Shown here: piece by piece, positions 1-7,799 of the stretch
Position numbering within the stretch: position 1 is the stretch's first letter
Layout of the letters: each line of letters opens with the position of its first letter
Source of the DNA: an uncultured Bacteroidales bacterium
Lineage (GTDB): Bacteria; Bacteroidota; Bacteroidia; Bacteroidales; Lentimicrobiaceae
NCBI GenBank assembly: GCA_937864935.1
Contig: CALMDN010000320.1
Coordinates: 1-7,998, forward strand
Direction of reading: 5' to 3'
DNA: 7,998 nucleotides
The notes under the pieces: model-generated
Told to the model about the DNA's origin: nothing
Seen by the model: only the letters and a program-made list of their open reading frames with translations
Database searches by the model: none
Translations under genes and position numbers: made by a program

Positions 1-952
1 CCTCTGCCAGAATTCCTGAAAGCTCCTGTATATCCTCACCCATACCCTCATATTCACCGGTCTGTGAATAGTAAGTCATCATGATCTGAACCTTGGTATT
101 GGCATCCAGATAGGGATTGGAAAATCCTTTTTTAAGATAGGCGGTTGCACTTCTAAAATCATTCTTTTTTCGGTATAAATCAGCCAGTGAGATGTTGATG
201 TAAGGATTTTCAGGTTCGATTTCTTCAATTTTCCTGTAAGTTAACAGACCTTTTTCTTCGTCACCCTGCAATATGTAGAATTCTGCAAGCAGAGAAAGCA
301 GCCTGGTATCGGTCGGGAAAGCAGCGGATAGATTTTCAAGTTCAGTCAGCGCCTTTTTGTCTTTACCCAACGCAAGGTATATTTTGTGCTTCTGCATCGA
401 AAACTCCTCGTTGATACCGGTAACGGATTCAAGGTCATCGAATATCTTGATCGCATCTGAAGGTTTATCCAGTAAAAGCAGAGTGTTGGCCAGCTCCAGG
501 GCATACTCCTGATTTCCCGGATTGATTTTGTACAAGGATTCATAAATCTCCTTTGCTTCATTGTATTGCGAATTGCTGATATACAACTGGGCAAGGGCTA
601 TGCTGTAATAGGTGTTGGCCGGAGCGATACGGTAAGCTTTTTCTCCGCATTCAATGGATCTGACAATGTCATTTCTATTGAAATAAATCGATGATAACTC
701 AAACCAGGCTGCATCGTTTCCCGGATCCTCCTTTACATAATCACTGAAGAGTGTAAGAGCTTTGTCGGGACTGTCGGTAATCCTTGCTTTCAGGGCGTCA
801 AAAAACAGGTTGTTTAACCGCTGCTTTTCCCTGTGGATTTTCATTTCAGCAGAATTGTTGATGTCATCCACCCCTTCGGGTAACTCCTGCGCCATAACAA
901 GCGTTGATGACAGCAAAAGAAGAAACAGAATATTAAATTTCAGAAATTTCAT
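1..952 (-). CDS. Secreted tetratricopeptide-repeat protein, 3' end cut by the window edge
   Basis: The reading frame opens with ATG at 950-952 and runs without a stop to the left edge, giving 317 complete codons. Residues 1-21 form a Sec signal peptide: MKFLKF, then a leucine-rich core, then a likely cleavage site after VMA and before QE. There is no lipobox cysteine, so a periplasmic protein is more likely than a lipoprotein. Residues 79-282 form six contiguous TPR units of exactly 34 residues each (starting at about 79, 113, 147, 181, 215 and 249), with a weaker unit at 45-78. Several end in the typical P-G/P-E-N turn (DPGND, INPGN, IEPEN). TPR arrays are protein-binding scaffolds, and no enzymatic domain is visible. 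It follows dut after 98 bp on the same strand. In Bacteroidota, as I recall, such a gene often sits between dut and genes for a DUF4292 lipoprotein and an EnvC-like murein hydrolase activator, suggesting an envelope role; that is inference. The specific partner is unknown. The call of an exported TPR protein is firm. Confidence 0.9.
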   Translation of the reverse strand, partial: MKFLKFNILFLLLLSSTLVMAQELPEGVDDINNSAEMKIHREKQRLNNLFFDALKARITDSPDKALTLFSDYVKEDPGNDAAWFELSSIYFNRNDIVRSIECGEKAYRIAPANTYYSIALAQLYISNSQYNEAKEIYESLYKINPGNQEYALELANTLLLLDKPSDAIKIFDDLESVTGINEEFSMQKHKIYLALGKDKKALTELENLSAAFPTDTRLLSLLAEFYILQGDEEKGLLTYRKIEEIEPENPYINISLADLYRKKNDFRSATAYLKKGFSNPYLDANTKVQIMMTYYSQTGEYEGMGEDIQELSGILAE

Positions 953-1050
953 TGGTTTATCGTTGATGATTTCCGGCCTTGCCCTTCACAATCCTTATAC
1001 ATGAATCAGGTAATGAGCTTTTAAACCGGTTGAAGATTTAATACAGGAAT

Positions 1051-1485
1051 TCAATCTTTCCCGGTGTGGCCAAATCCTCCCGCACCTCTTGAAGATTCGT
1101 TCAGCTGATCACTGAGTATCCAATCTGCTTTTTCGTGTCTGGCTATTACCATCTGGGCGATCCTGTCTCCATTGCTGATCGTGAAGGGTTCATTGGAAAG
1201 ATTGACCACAATGATCTTGATTTCTCCTCTGTAATCTGCATCTATTGTACCGGGTGAGTTTAAAATGGTGATGCCCCATTTGGCTGCCAGACCGCTGCGT
1301 GGTCTTATCTGGGCTTCATAACCTTCCGGCAACTCGATAAAGAGTCCTGTTGGGATCAGTGCCCGCTCCAGCGTTTTAAGCGTTACAGGCTCCTGAAGGC
1401 TGGCCCTGATGTCCATTCCTGCCGACAACAGTGTTTCGTATGCTGGTAAATTGTGTTCCGATTTATTAACAATCCTGATCTTCAT
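1051..1485 (-). CDS. dut: dUTP diphosphatase (dUTPase)
   Basis: Hydrolyses dUTP to dUMP and pyrophosphate, keeping uracil out of DNA and feeding dTMP synthesis; cytosolic homotrimer in this family. From the start chosen here the protein has 144 residues, normal for the trimeric class. All five family motifs are present in order: AGMDIRA (22-28), RPRSGLA (61-67), [10 protein letters not shown] (79-88, with the expected catalytic-site Asp82 and Tyr85), GDRIAQM (106-112) and the C-terminal lid [10 protein letters not shown] (133-142), so the enzyme looks intact. The frame stays open upstream to an ATG at 1537-1539, which would add 18 residues rich in Arg and His. I chose the ATG at 1483-1485 because [16 protein letters not shown] is the usual family N-terminus. 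No Shine-Dalgarno sequence is seen at either start. It lies 63 bp after the flippase and 98 bp before the TPR gene, probably cotranscribed. Confidence 0.97.
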   Translation of the reverse strand: MKIRIVNKSEHNLPAYETLLSAGMDIRASLQEPVTLKTLERALIPTGLFIELPEGYEAQIRPRSGLAAKWGITILNSPGTIDADYRGEIKIIVVNLSNEPFTISNGDRIAQMVIARHEKADWILSDQLNESSRGAGGFGHTGKD

Positions 1486-1548
1486 GTTAAAGTGATGAAT
1501 GGTGATTCTGGTTTTTCTCTGCCGCTGCCGGATCAACAAAATTAAGCA

Positions 1549-3039
1549 TTAATAGCCTTTGTTGACAGCTGACTTAAACCTTTGCTTTTCTGAGCCATAA
1601 ACAAATACCATGAACAACAGAAGCATCATTGTGTTCAGAAGAACCCTGATTCCGGAGGTATCCAACAGCGACAACGATGATATGAAATAGATAACCAGGG
1701 CAGCCACAAGGTATTTCAACGCATTTTTCAGGTCATAGTCTACCGGGTAGTACTTCTGGCCTATGAGGTAAGAAAGTGCCATCATAAAAGCGTAGCATGC
1801 CAGTGTGGCCCAGGCAGCACCCATATAACCAAGTGCAGGTATCAGAAGAAAATTCAATACAATCGTCACAACAGCACCTGCAATGGAGATCATTGCTCCT
1901 GTTTTGGTTTTGTCGGTGAGTTTAAACCATACACTCAGGTTATAGAAAACACCCAGAAACATATTTGCCAGAAGCAACACAGGAACAACCTGTACGCCTT
2001 CTCTGTAGGATTTCCCGACAAAAAGCATTACAAAGTCAATGTACAGCATTATGGCCAGGAAAATGAACAGACAGATGATAATAAAATAGTGCATGGTGGT
2101 CGCATAGGTCTTTTTCGCATCATTTCGGGCTGCCTGATCAAAGAAGAAGGGCTCAGCAGCATAACGGTAAGTCTGAATAAAGAGGGTCATCAGTATAGAG
2201 ACCTTGTAACAGGCACCGTAAATCCCGAGTTGTACCATCGCATCCGTTTTGTCAGGTATCAGGTGCTTCAGTATGATCCTGTCGAAGGTTTCATTCACAA
2301 TTCCAGCCATTCCGAAGATGAGCAGGGGCCAGCTGTAAGTCAGCATCTTCTTTAACAATTCCCTGTCGGGTTTAAGATTTCTGAAACTGATTTCAGGCAT
2401 CAGCAAAATCAGGGTTAACAAGCTGGCCAGCAGGTTGGAGATGAAAATATATCCAACACCGATTTCTGCAGAATAAAGCTTACCGATGAATCCTGCGATG
2501 TTGCTGCCGGGAAAATGCGAGAGAATGTACGGACAGGCTACGATAAAAAGCAGGTTGAAGCCTATGTTGGATAGGATGTTGATAAATTTCACGGTGGCGA
2601 AGCGGACTGCCTTGCTTTTTAACCTCAGGTTAGCGTAGGGAATTGTGCTGACTACATCGGCGGCCAGAATCAGTGCAAACCATTTAACGTATTCAGTATG
2701 ACCTGAATATCCGAGTTTGTCAGCCAGAAAGGAAGCTGAACCGTATGTGAGGAAAAGAAAAATAATGGAAGTTACTATCAGAGAGGTTAATGCTGTGCCA
2801 AATACTTTTCCACGATGTGCTTCCTGATTGGCAAACCGGAAAAAGGCGGTTTCCATTCCATAGGTTAACAATACAAACAGAAAGGAAACATAGGCATACA
2901 TTTCGGTTACAACCCCATACTCTTCAGGAAGGAATACCCTTGTGTAAAGAGGCACCAGCAGGTAATTCAGCAAACGCCCGAGTATGGTTGGCAGACCATA
3001 GATGGCTGTTTGTCCGGCAAGTTTCTTTAAAGGATTCAA
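1549..3039 (-). CDS. Wzx-like polysaccharide/oligosaccharide flippase (MOP superfamily)
   Basis: A 496-residue integral membrane protein with about 12-14 hydrophobic helices along its whole length, typical of the polysaccharide biosynthesis branch of the MOP/MATE superfamily. Recognisable parts are the N-terminus (AGQTAIYGLPTILGRLLNYL, then LYTRVFLPEEYG at 31-42), the mid-protein segment with an Asp-Arg pair (NETFDRIIL, 249-257), and LGIYGACYK followed by YRYAAEPFFF (271-300), a signature I associate with the Bacteroidota flippases found next to dut. Such proteins move undecaprenyl-linked sugars across the inner membrane. The cargo is not shown: no glycosyltransferase or polymerase gene is nearby, so this does not look like part of a capsule or O-antigen cluster. 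A conserved housekeeping cargo is possible, but that is inference. It starts 26 bp after the kinase stop and is probably in the same transcript as the kinase and dut. The frame is intact. Family assignment is firm; substrate is unknown. Confidence 0.93.
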   Translation of the reverse strand: MNPLKKLAGQTAIYGLPTILGRLLNYLLVPLYTRVFLPEEYGVVTEMYAYVSFLFVLLTYGMETAFFRFANQEAHRGKVFGTALTSLIVTSIIFLFLTYGSASFLADKLGYSGHTEYVKWFALILAADVVSTIPYANLRLKSKAVRFATVKFINILSNIGFNLLFIVACPYILSHFPGSNIAGFIGKLYSAEIGVGYIFISNLLASLLTLILLMPEISFRNLKPDRELLKKMLTYSWPLLIFGMAGIVNETFDRIILKHLIPDKTDAMVQLGIYGACYKVSILMTLFIQTYRYAAEPFFFDQAARNDAKKTYATTMHYFIIICLFIFLAIMLYIDFVMLFVGKSYREGVQVVPVLLLANMFLGVFYNLSVWFKLTDKTKTGAMISIAGAVVTIVLNFLLIPALGYMGAAWATLACYAFMMALSYLIGQKYYPVDYDLKNALKYLVAALVIYFISSLSLLDTSGIRVLLNTMMLLLFMVFVYGSEKQRFKSAVNKGY

Positions 3040-3065
3040 TGAAGCGATGATTTAATGTTAAGAAA

Positions 3066-6000
3066 TCAGACATTGATATCAGGCAATTCTATAACAAAGG
3101 TAGTACCTGATCCTTTTTCACTGCTGAAACTGATTTTTCCACCGGCAGAATCCACAATGTTTTTGACCATAGCAAGTCCAAGACCCATGCCCCCGGATTT
3201 GGTTGTGAAATTAGGAGAAAAAATCTTTGGTTTTTTTTCTTCATCTATTCCCGTTCCGTTATCGCTGATTTTAATGGAATGGTTACCGTTTGCGGAGGAA
3301 AGACTCACTGTGATCAACCCCTGCTGTTGAGCAGGAATGGCTTGTAATGCATTGTTCATCAAATTGATAAAGGCTCTTGACAATTGCTTCTCGTCGGCAT
3401 ATACCATGCATTCTTTTTCGGGCAGGGTTGATTCGATTTTTACCCCGGGATGATCATGGAACAAAGCGAGGATATTCCGCAGAATACCGGTCAGATTTGT
3501 TCTGGTATTGTCTGGTACGGGTAATTTGGCAAAATCTGAGAAAGCAGTAGCAATGGAAGCAAGGGAATCAATTTGTTCAATCAGCGTCCTGGTAGTTTTT
3601 TCAAGGCGGATTTCCCATTCCGGTGAATGATCATTCCACGATTTCCAGAGATGCTGGATGCTTAGTTTCATCGGAGTGAGGGGATTTTTAATTTCGTGGG
3701 CAACCTGTCTGGCCATTTCCCTCCATGCACTTTCCCTTTCTGATCGGGCCAGCATTTCCGCACTTTCAGCCAGTTTATCCACCATCAGATTGTATTCATT
3801 GATCAGATCTCCCAATTCATCCTTGCGACTGTATTCTATCTTCTCATTGGCTGTAGCAATGTTCAACCTGCTGAACCGGTTTCTGATCAGCTGAAGTGGA
3901 CGCATCAGATAATTGCCGGCCAGCAGCGAAATGAACACAGCAAGTACAGTAATGATTACATAAGTGTTGAAGAAAGCCAGTAAGAAAGTGGCTATTTCCT
4001 TTCTGAGTTCCTGTTCACGGGCAAAGTAAGGCAGGTTTATAAATGCTGTGAGTTTGTTTGCCTCATTGCGGAAGGGTATATAGGCAGACAGATAATGATA
4101 GTTACCAATCAGGTCATTATCAATGTAAAGTGTTCTTTTATTCTCTGATAATTCCCGGTATGGAATTTCGTCCATCATTTCCGACTTCAACCCTTCTTCA
4201 AATACCTGTGGACGCGAAGATGCAAGCAGACGGCCATCAACAGTATAAATATTTATATCGCTGAAAAATACCAGAGAGAACTTGGTGAGCAATTCTTCAA
4301 GATATACCTTCTGTGATTCATCCAGGGTATCGAACGAGGCAAGTTTATGCTCCATTTCAATCAGTACTGAATGGGCTTTTTCACTCAGCATATCCTTGTT
4401 CTTTTTGGCACTGAGGTTTTTTATACTTGAAATGGAAACAACACCAAGTGCCAGCGAAGAGAGGAGAACAAAAGAAACAACCATTAACTGCAGTCGTGTC
4501 TTAAAATCAAGGCTGCGGTTTTTGCCGGCAAAACGCAAGCTGTATACCAGGTATCCAATCAGTAGGATAAGGACGTGAAAAACTAGCTGATAGGTAAATG
4601 GCGTCAACAATGCTGTGATTCCTTCATGCCGGCGGCTGATGATTATTGTTTTATGTGCATCAACTTTGTAAATCAAATGGTTGTAGTCATTCAGATCAAA
4701 GAAGGAAAGATTTTCGGAGGATTGCGCCCGGGTGACTTCACTCACCCCATAATTGAATTCACCCACATTCTTGACCAGCTCTCCGTTGTAAAACAAGGCG
4801 TACGAATAATCAGAAATATCGGCCAATGAGGTGGATGTTTTGTCCATCAGGAGTTCAGGATACCCCAAACCCTTCGGCACATATTTCGGAGTGAGTTCGA
4901 TGATAACATAACCGGAAGAGTTCATGGGTTGCCGGATTGAAACCGGAATTTTTGCGATATAGCTGTTTGCATCGTACGACTCATGAATGTAATACAACGC
5001 TGATGCGGAGGTTTTCTCTCCGAGCCGGTCAATGATATCATTGAAATACTCAGTACATCCGATAATGTAATTCTGCGGCTTGATCTGAAGCGATTTATCA
5101 GGGAAACAAAGTGTTATCTGAACGTCATACCTGATCCAGTAACGTTTAAAATAACGGTGCCTGATATACTCAGAACATTCGGATTCCATCGCAGGATTCA
5201 TCCAGGCATTGCTGAACAAACGGTTAAGGGTGGTATCCATTTTGATCTGGTTCTCAATCTCAATAAATAGGAACTCCCCCATCTTATCCCTGTCGGAGGA
5301 CATTCTGAGGGCAAGCAGCTTCCTCTCATCCTTTTCTTTCTGGCGTTTTCCCGACAAGAGGGTAACCGATGACATGAGTGTGAGCACCAGCAAAACGATA
5401 ACAATGGAGGAAAAGGAAGGGAATTGGGGTTTGCTGGTGTGTAACAATTGCAGCAGAGCGAAAAACAGCAGTAACAAGATCAATACCGGTACAGAGGGGA
5501 TATACTGACTTTTGAGAAAAAGTAAAGAAAAGACGATAATAGATAAGAGAAGGGTGAGAAGAAATTGTTCTCGCTTTTGTAGTATCAGGGTTGCCTGCTT
5601 TGAAAGCAAGAAACTAAGGAAGAAGAATGAAAGCAAAATGTTAAAGATTATGGCATAAGCAACCACAGAATAGAGATTGATATCCTGAATCGCGCTTAAA
5701 TCCATATTAAACGATGAATTGCTTATCAGAATGTTGATCAGATATATGGTAAGCAGAAACAAGCTCAGGTTGATGATGATAAGCAATGAACCAGGCAGGA
5801 AATTCAGGAAGTACGATCTCTTCTGAAATAATTGAGTTTTTCTGAAAAACCGGAACAACAGGAACGACAGTAATAAAATTACCAGACTATCTGTAAAGAA
5901 ATCACCGATAGAAGGTAGCACAGATGAATAGGCAAAAAGCAGGGGGCTGAAAAAATCTGTCGAATAAAGTGCTGCTGGAATCCCCATAAAGGCTGTGATG

Positions 6001-6755
6001 CTTCTGAAAAGAAGGACCATTACCGGTAGAAGAAATATTGTACCTGGAAATTGCCTGATTAATCTGACTTGCTTCAGTTGTAAAAAAGCAGCGATTGTCA
6101 GCAGGAAAAATGCTGTTATATACAACACCAGAAGGGGAATAAACGTCCACCCCCTGTTGAACAATGAACCGTTTTGCTTTATGGAGAACAGATAGTTGCC
6201 GTTGTTACTGACGATCCGGGTATCCTGACCGGATAGGTTTATCAGGTAATTTTCGGCAAAAATGAAGGGTTTACTGAAGGATGGTCTGAGGTAATCGTTG
6301 TTGTAGATATAGTCCGATTTAATCAGATCAGAAATTATATACTTATAATTTCCTGATATAGAGTGATATATCTGATAATACCCATTGCCTGTTTTAATGA
6401 TCCTTTTCCCGTTGTTGCTTGATATCAACAGAGAATCGGGGCTTAGATTGCTGCTGGTCCAGAAGATAAGTGAATCATTATCAAAGAGATACAGATTGTA
6501 TGATTCATCCAGTCGGGATGAAAATGCATTCAGGTCCGCACGGGATGGTTTGGCATACTTTTCTGAAAAGCCTGAAATGAGGTACTTTGATTGAGCATAT
6601 CTTGAATCAAGGACTTTGATGAGTTTCGAGGCTACAGCTGGCTCGCTGTGACGATAACGCAAAACCGAAGTAAGGGTAATGGCAAGGAAGACGAGAATGA
6701 GCGAGAGTACAGTAAGCGTTGCCGGTTTCTGAGTTGATGCCCAATACCTTTTCAT
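3066..6755 (-). CDS. Large multi-pass sensor histidine kinase, NtrY-like catalytic core
   Basis: A 1229-residue membrane kinase. The C-terminal core is complete: HAMP-like region at about 948-1000; H-box ARQVAHEIKNPLTPMKLS with phospho-acceptor His1020; N-box INLMNNALQAI (1130-1140); G1 box SDNGTGID (1164-1171); F-box FSPNFTTKSG (1179-1188); and G2 box GGMGLGLAMV (1188-1197). The REMARQVAHEIKNPLTP wording is that of NtrY-type kinases. Hydrophobic segments suggest about 12 membrane helices: 12-32, 204-226, 238-258, 286-304, 317-345, 361-385, 397-415, 420-440, 450-468, 722-741, 755-776 and 922-947. Basic loops (such as 227-235, 305-313 and 742-754) fit a cytoplasmic side. This places three extracytoplasmic domains at about 33-203, 469-721 and 778-921. 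No PAS domain is obvious. It should autophosphorylate and pass phosphate to a response regulator, but none is encoded here, so it is an orphan within the window. The stimulus is unknown; the adjoining flippase hints weakly at envelope sensing. Start: ATG at 6753-6755, giving a basic N-terminus directly before the first helix. Confidence 0.92.
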   Translation of the reverse strand: MKRYWASTQKPATLTVLSLILVFLAITLTSVLRYRHSEPAVASKLIKVLDSRYAQSKYLISGFSEKYAKPSRADLNAFSSRLDESYNLYLFDNDSLIFWTSSNLSPDSLLISSNNGKRIIKTGNGYYQIYHSISGNYKYIISDLIKSDYIYNNDYLRPSFSKPFIFAENYLINLSGQDTRIVSNNGNYLFSIKQNGSLFNRGWTFIPLLVLYITAFFLLTIAAFLQLKQVRLIRQFPGTIFLLPVMVLLFRSITAFMGIPAALYSTDFFSPLLFAYSSVLPSIGDFFTDSLVILLLSFLLFRFFRKTQLFQKRSYFLNFLPGSLLIIINLSLFLLTIYLINILISNSSFNMDLSAIQDINLYSVVAYAIIFNILLSFFFLSFLLSKQATLILQKREQFLLTLLLSIIVFSLLFLKSQYIPSVPVLILLLLFFALLQLLHTSKPQFPSFSSIVIVLLVLTLMSSVTLLSGKRQKEKDERKLLALRMSSDRDKMGEFLFIEIENQIKMDTTLNRLFSNAWMNPAMESECSEYIRHRYFKRYWIRYDVQITLCFPDKSLQIKPQNYIIGCTEYFNDIIDRLGEKTSASALYYIHESYDANSYIAKIPVSIRQPMNSSGYVIIELTPKYVPKGLGYPELLMDKTSTSLADISDYSYALFYNGELVKNVGEFNYGVSEVTRAQSSENLSFFDLNDYNHLIYKVDAHKTIIISRRHEGITALLTPFTYQLVFHVLILLIGYLVYSLRFAGKNRSLDFKTRLQLMVVSFVLLSSLALGVVSISSIKNLSAKKNKDMLSEKAHSVLIEMEHKLASFDTLDESQKVYLEELLTKFSLVFFSDINIYTVDGRLLASSRPQVFEEGLKSEMMDEIPYRELSENKRTLYIDNDLIGNYHYLSAYIPFRNEANKLTAFINLPYFAREQELRKEIATFLLAFFNTYVIITVLAVFISLLAGNYLMRPLQLIRNRFSRLNIATANEKIEYSRKDELGDLINEYNLMVDKLAESAEMLARSERESAWREMARQVAHEIKNPLTPMKLSIQHLWKSWNDHSPEWEIRLEKTTRTLIEQIDSLASIATAFSDFAKLPVPDNTRTNLTGILRNILALFHDHPGVKIESTLPEKECMVYADEKQLSRAFINLMNNALQAIPAQQQGLITVSLSSANGNHSIKISDNGTGIDEEKKPKIFSPNFTTKSGGMGLGLAMVKNIVDSAGGKISFSSEKGSGTTFVIELPDINV

Positions 6756-6796
6756 GAAATCATCTTTAGGTTATTCACGAAGTAACGTTGAATTAT

Positions 6797-6826
6797 CTGA
6801 TTTACGAAAGGAAATGAATACACAAA
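6797..6826 (-). promoter_or_regulatory. Weak Bacteroidota-type promoter candidate before the kinase gene
   Basis: The 114-bp gap between the methyltransferase stop and the kinase start holds, on the minus strand, TTTG (plus-strand 6823-6826), an 18-bp spacer, and TAAATCAG (6797-6804). The Bacteroidota housekeeping promoter has a -33 TTTG and a -7 TAnnTTTG box about 19 bp apart. The -33 element is exact, but the -7 box matches only part of its consensus. Transcription would begin near 6790, leaving a leader of about 35 nt. The gap is AT-rich, so a chance match is quite possible. Confidence 0.25.
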
Positions 6827-6869
6827 TCATGCTAGAGACCTGATTAAAAAGGTAACATCTGTTATTTCA

Positions 6870-7781
6870 TCACACCATTTTCCTGATAATGTAGATGAGG
6901 CTCGAAAATTCCTGTTGACTGCCCATGGCACTCAGGTTAGACCGGAATCCCTGGTAGAATGCCCTGATCAGTGAATTCTTTCCTGACCTGTATTTCTCAC
7001 TAAGCATAGAAACATAGAAGGAATCGAAGTACATCGGGACTACTTCGACCACTTTAAAGCCATGTTTGTTTGCCAGTTTTTCAAAAGCATTTTGGTTAAA
7101 ATGATGCAGGTGACGCGGGACATCCCAGGCTGCCCAGAATTCCTTATAATGCTGAGAATCCTGCGACTGATAATTCGGGAGCGCAATCATTGCCACGCCG
7201 TCATTGCTGAGTAAGCGGTTGATATCCTGCATCCTCAGGTTGATATCTGGAACATGTTCAAGTACATGCCACATCGTTATCATCCCGAAAGACTGATCAT
7301 CCAAATGATCAATCTGCGCTTCAGGAAATACCTCAAGGTGATAACGGTTCACAGCGATAGTCCTTGCTTTCTCACTTGGCTCAATCCCTTGCACTTTCAT
7401 TTGTTTTGATGCGCAATAGGCAAGAAATTCACCGGTAGCACAACCAATGTCGAGCAGAGTACTGGCCGGAGAATACTTTCTCAGCAGCTGAAACTTTCTT
7501 GCATGGGTATACCTTCTCACAAGCTGATATACTTTGCTGAATAAGTCCCTGCTATCATCAGAATGGGAAATATAGTTGCTGGTTTCGTAATAACGGCCCA
7601 GGCTTTCTGGTTCGGGAGCCGGATGGGTAACTCCCATACCACAATGGTTACAGCGGTAAACAGAAAAACTCTCCTGGCTCAGAAAGTAATCTTTTAAATC
7701 CAATAGCTTTGTAAACTCCTTATTATCACATACTAAGCAATGTGATGGTTGATTTTTCCGGTTTTGTTCCACGTGAAACAC
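6870..7781 (-). CDS. Class I SAM-dependent methyltransferase with N-terminal Cys4 zinc-binding domain
   Basis: A 303-residue cytosolic protein. The N-terminal part has two CxxC pairs, Cys15/Cys18 (HCLVC) and Cys44/Cys47 (RCNHCG), expected to hold one zinc ion. The Rossmann-fold methyltransferase follows: motif I LLDIGCATGEFL (109-120), acidic GIEPS (132-136, whose Glu should bind the SAM ribose), MWHVLEHVPD (170-179), a post-motif strand GVAMIALPN (195-203) and DVPRHLHHF (220-228). This pattern fits the Methyltransf_23 family, whose members act on varied substrates, including sugars and lipids; nothing here fixes the substrate. The ATG at 7779-7781 is the only reasonable start, since the next Met (49) would remove the zinc-binding cysteines. 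It lies 18 bp after mnmG and is probably cotranscribed with it. Its first codons, MFHVEQ, are written by a parS-like site, so that short tail probably reflects DNA-level constraint. Family is secure, role unknown. Confidence 0.93.
   Translation of the reverse strand: MFHVEQNRKNQPSHCLVCDNKEFTKLLDLKDYFLSQESFSVYRCNHCGMGVTHPAPEPESLGRYYETSNYISHSDDSRDLFSKVYQLVRRYTHARKFQLLRKYSPASTLLDIGCATGEFLAYCASKQMKVQGIEPSEKARTIAVNRYHLEVFPEAQIDHLDDQSFGMITMWHVLEHVPDINLRMQDINRLLSNDGVAMIALPNYQSQDSQHYKEFWAAWDVPRHLHHFNQNAFEKLANKHGFKVVEVVPMYFDSFYVSMLSEKYRSGKNSLIRAFYQGFRSNLSAMGSQQEFSSLIYIIRKMV
7765..7780. promoter_or_regulatory. parS: parS centromere-like site (ParB/Spo0J binding)
   Basis: The 16-bp plus-strand sequence TGTTCCACGTGAAACA matches the bacterial chromosomal parS consensus TGTTNCACGTGAAACA at every defined position. 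As I recall, it is identical to the site first described inside Bacillus subtilis spo0J. It is an imperfect palindrome centred on CACGTG, with a single arm mismatch (C in place of T at position 5). ParB dimers load on such sites, spread along DNA and recruit ParA and SMC for origin segregation. It lies within the first codons of the methyltransferase gene and just downstream of mnmG, which is often near oriC. Sequence match is direct; function in this organism is inferred. Confidence 0.85.
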
Positions 7782-7799
7782 TTTGAAATATTACGAAAT

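Noticed and set aside
953..1050. 98-bp gap between dut and the TPR gene searched for a promoter, terminator or leader element
   Set aside because: No TTTG/TAnnTTTG pair and no hairpin followed by a T-run was found; only a short ACCGGT palindrome, too small to interpret.
3040..3065. Short AT-rich gap between kinase and flippase considered as a terminator
   Set aside because: At 26 bp with no inverted repeat, it is better read as ordinary spacing within an operon.
4572..4579. ACGTGAAA, resembling half of a parS site
   Set aside because: Only one arm is similar; the other arm and the CACGTG centre are absent. It lies inside the kinase coding sequence and looks like chance.
5209..5508. Plus-strand open frame of 99 codons, and similar ones elsewhere on that strand
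   Set aside because: They lie opposite the intact kinase, flippase and other genes, have no recognisable domain and read as antisense shadows of them.
6771..6779. TTATTCACG, one base off a DnaA box (a similar TTATCCACC lies at 3775-3783)
   Set aside because: Isolated single-mismatch copies with no cluster and no AT-rich unwinding region; the second is within a coding gene. Not evidence for oriC inside the window.
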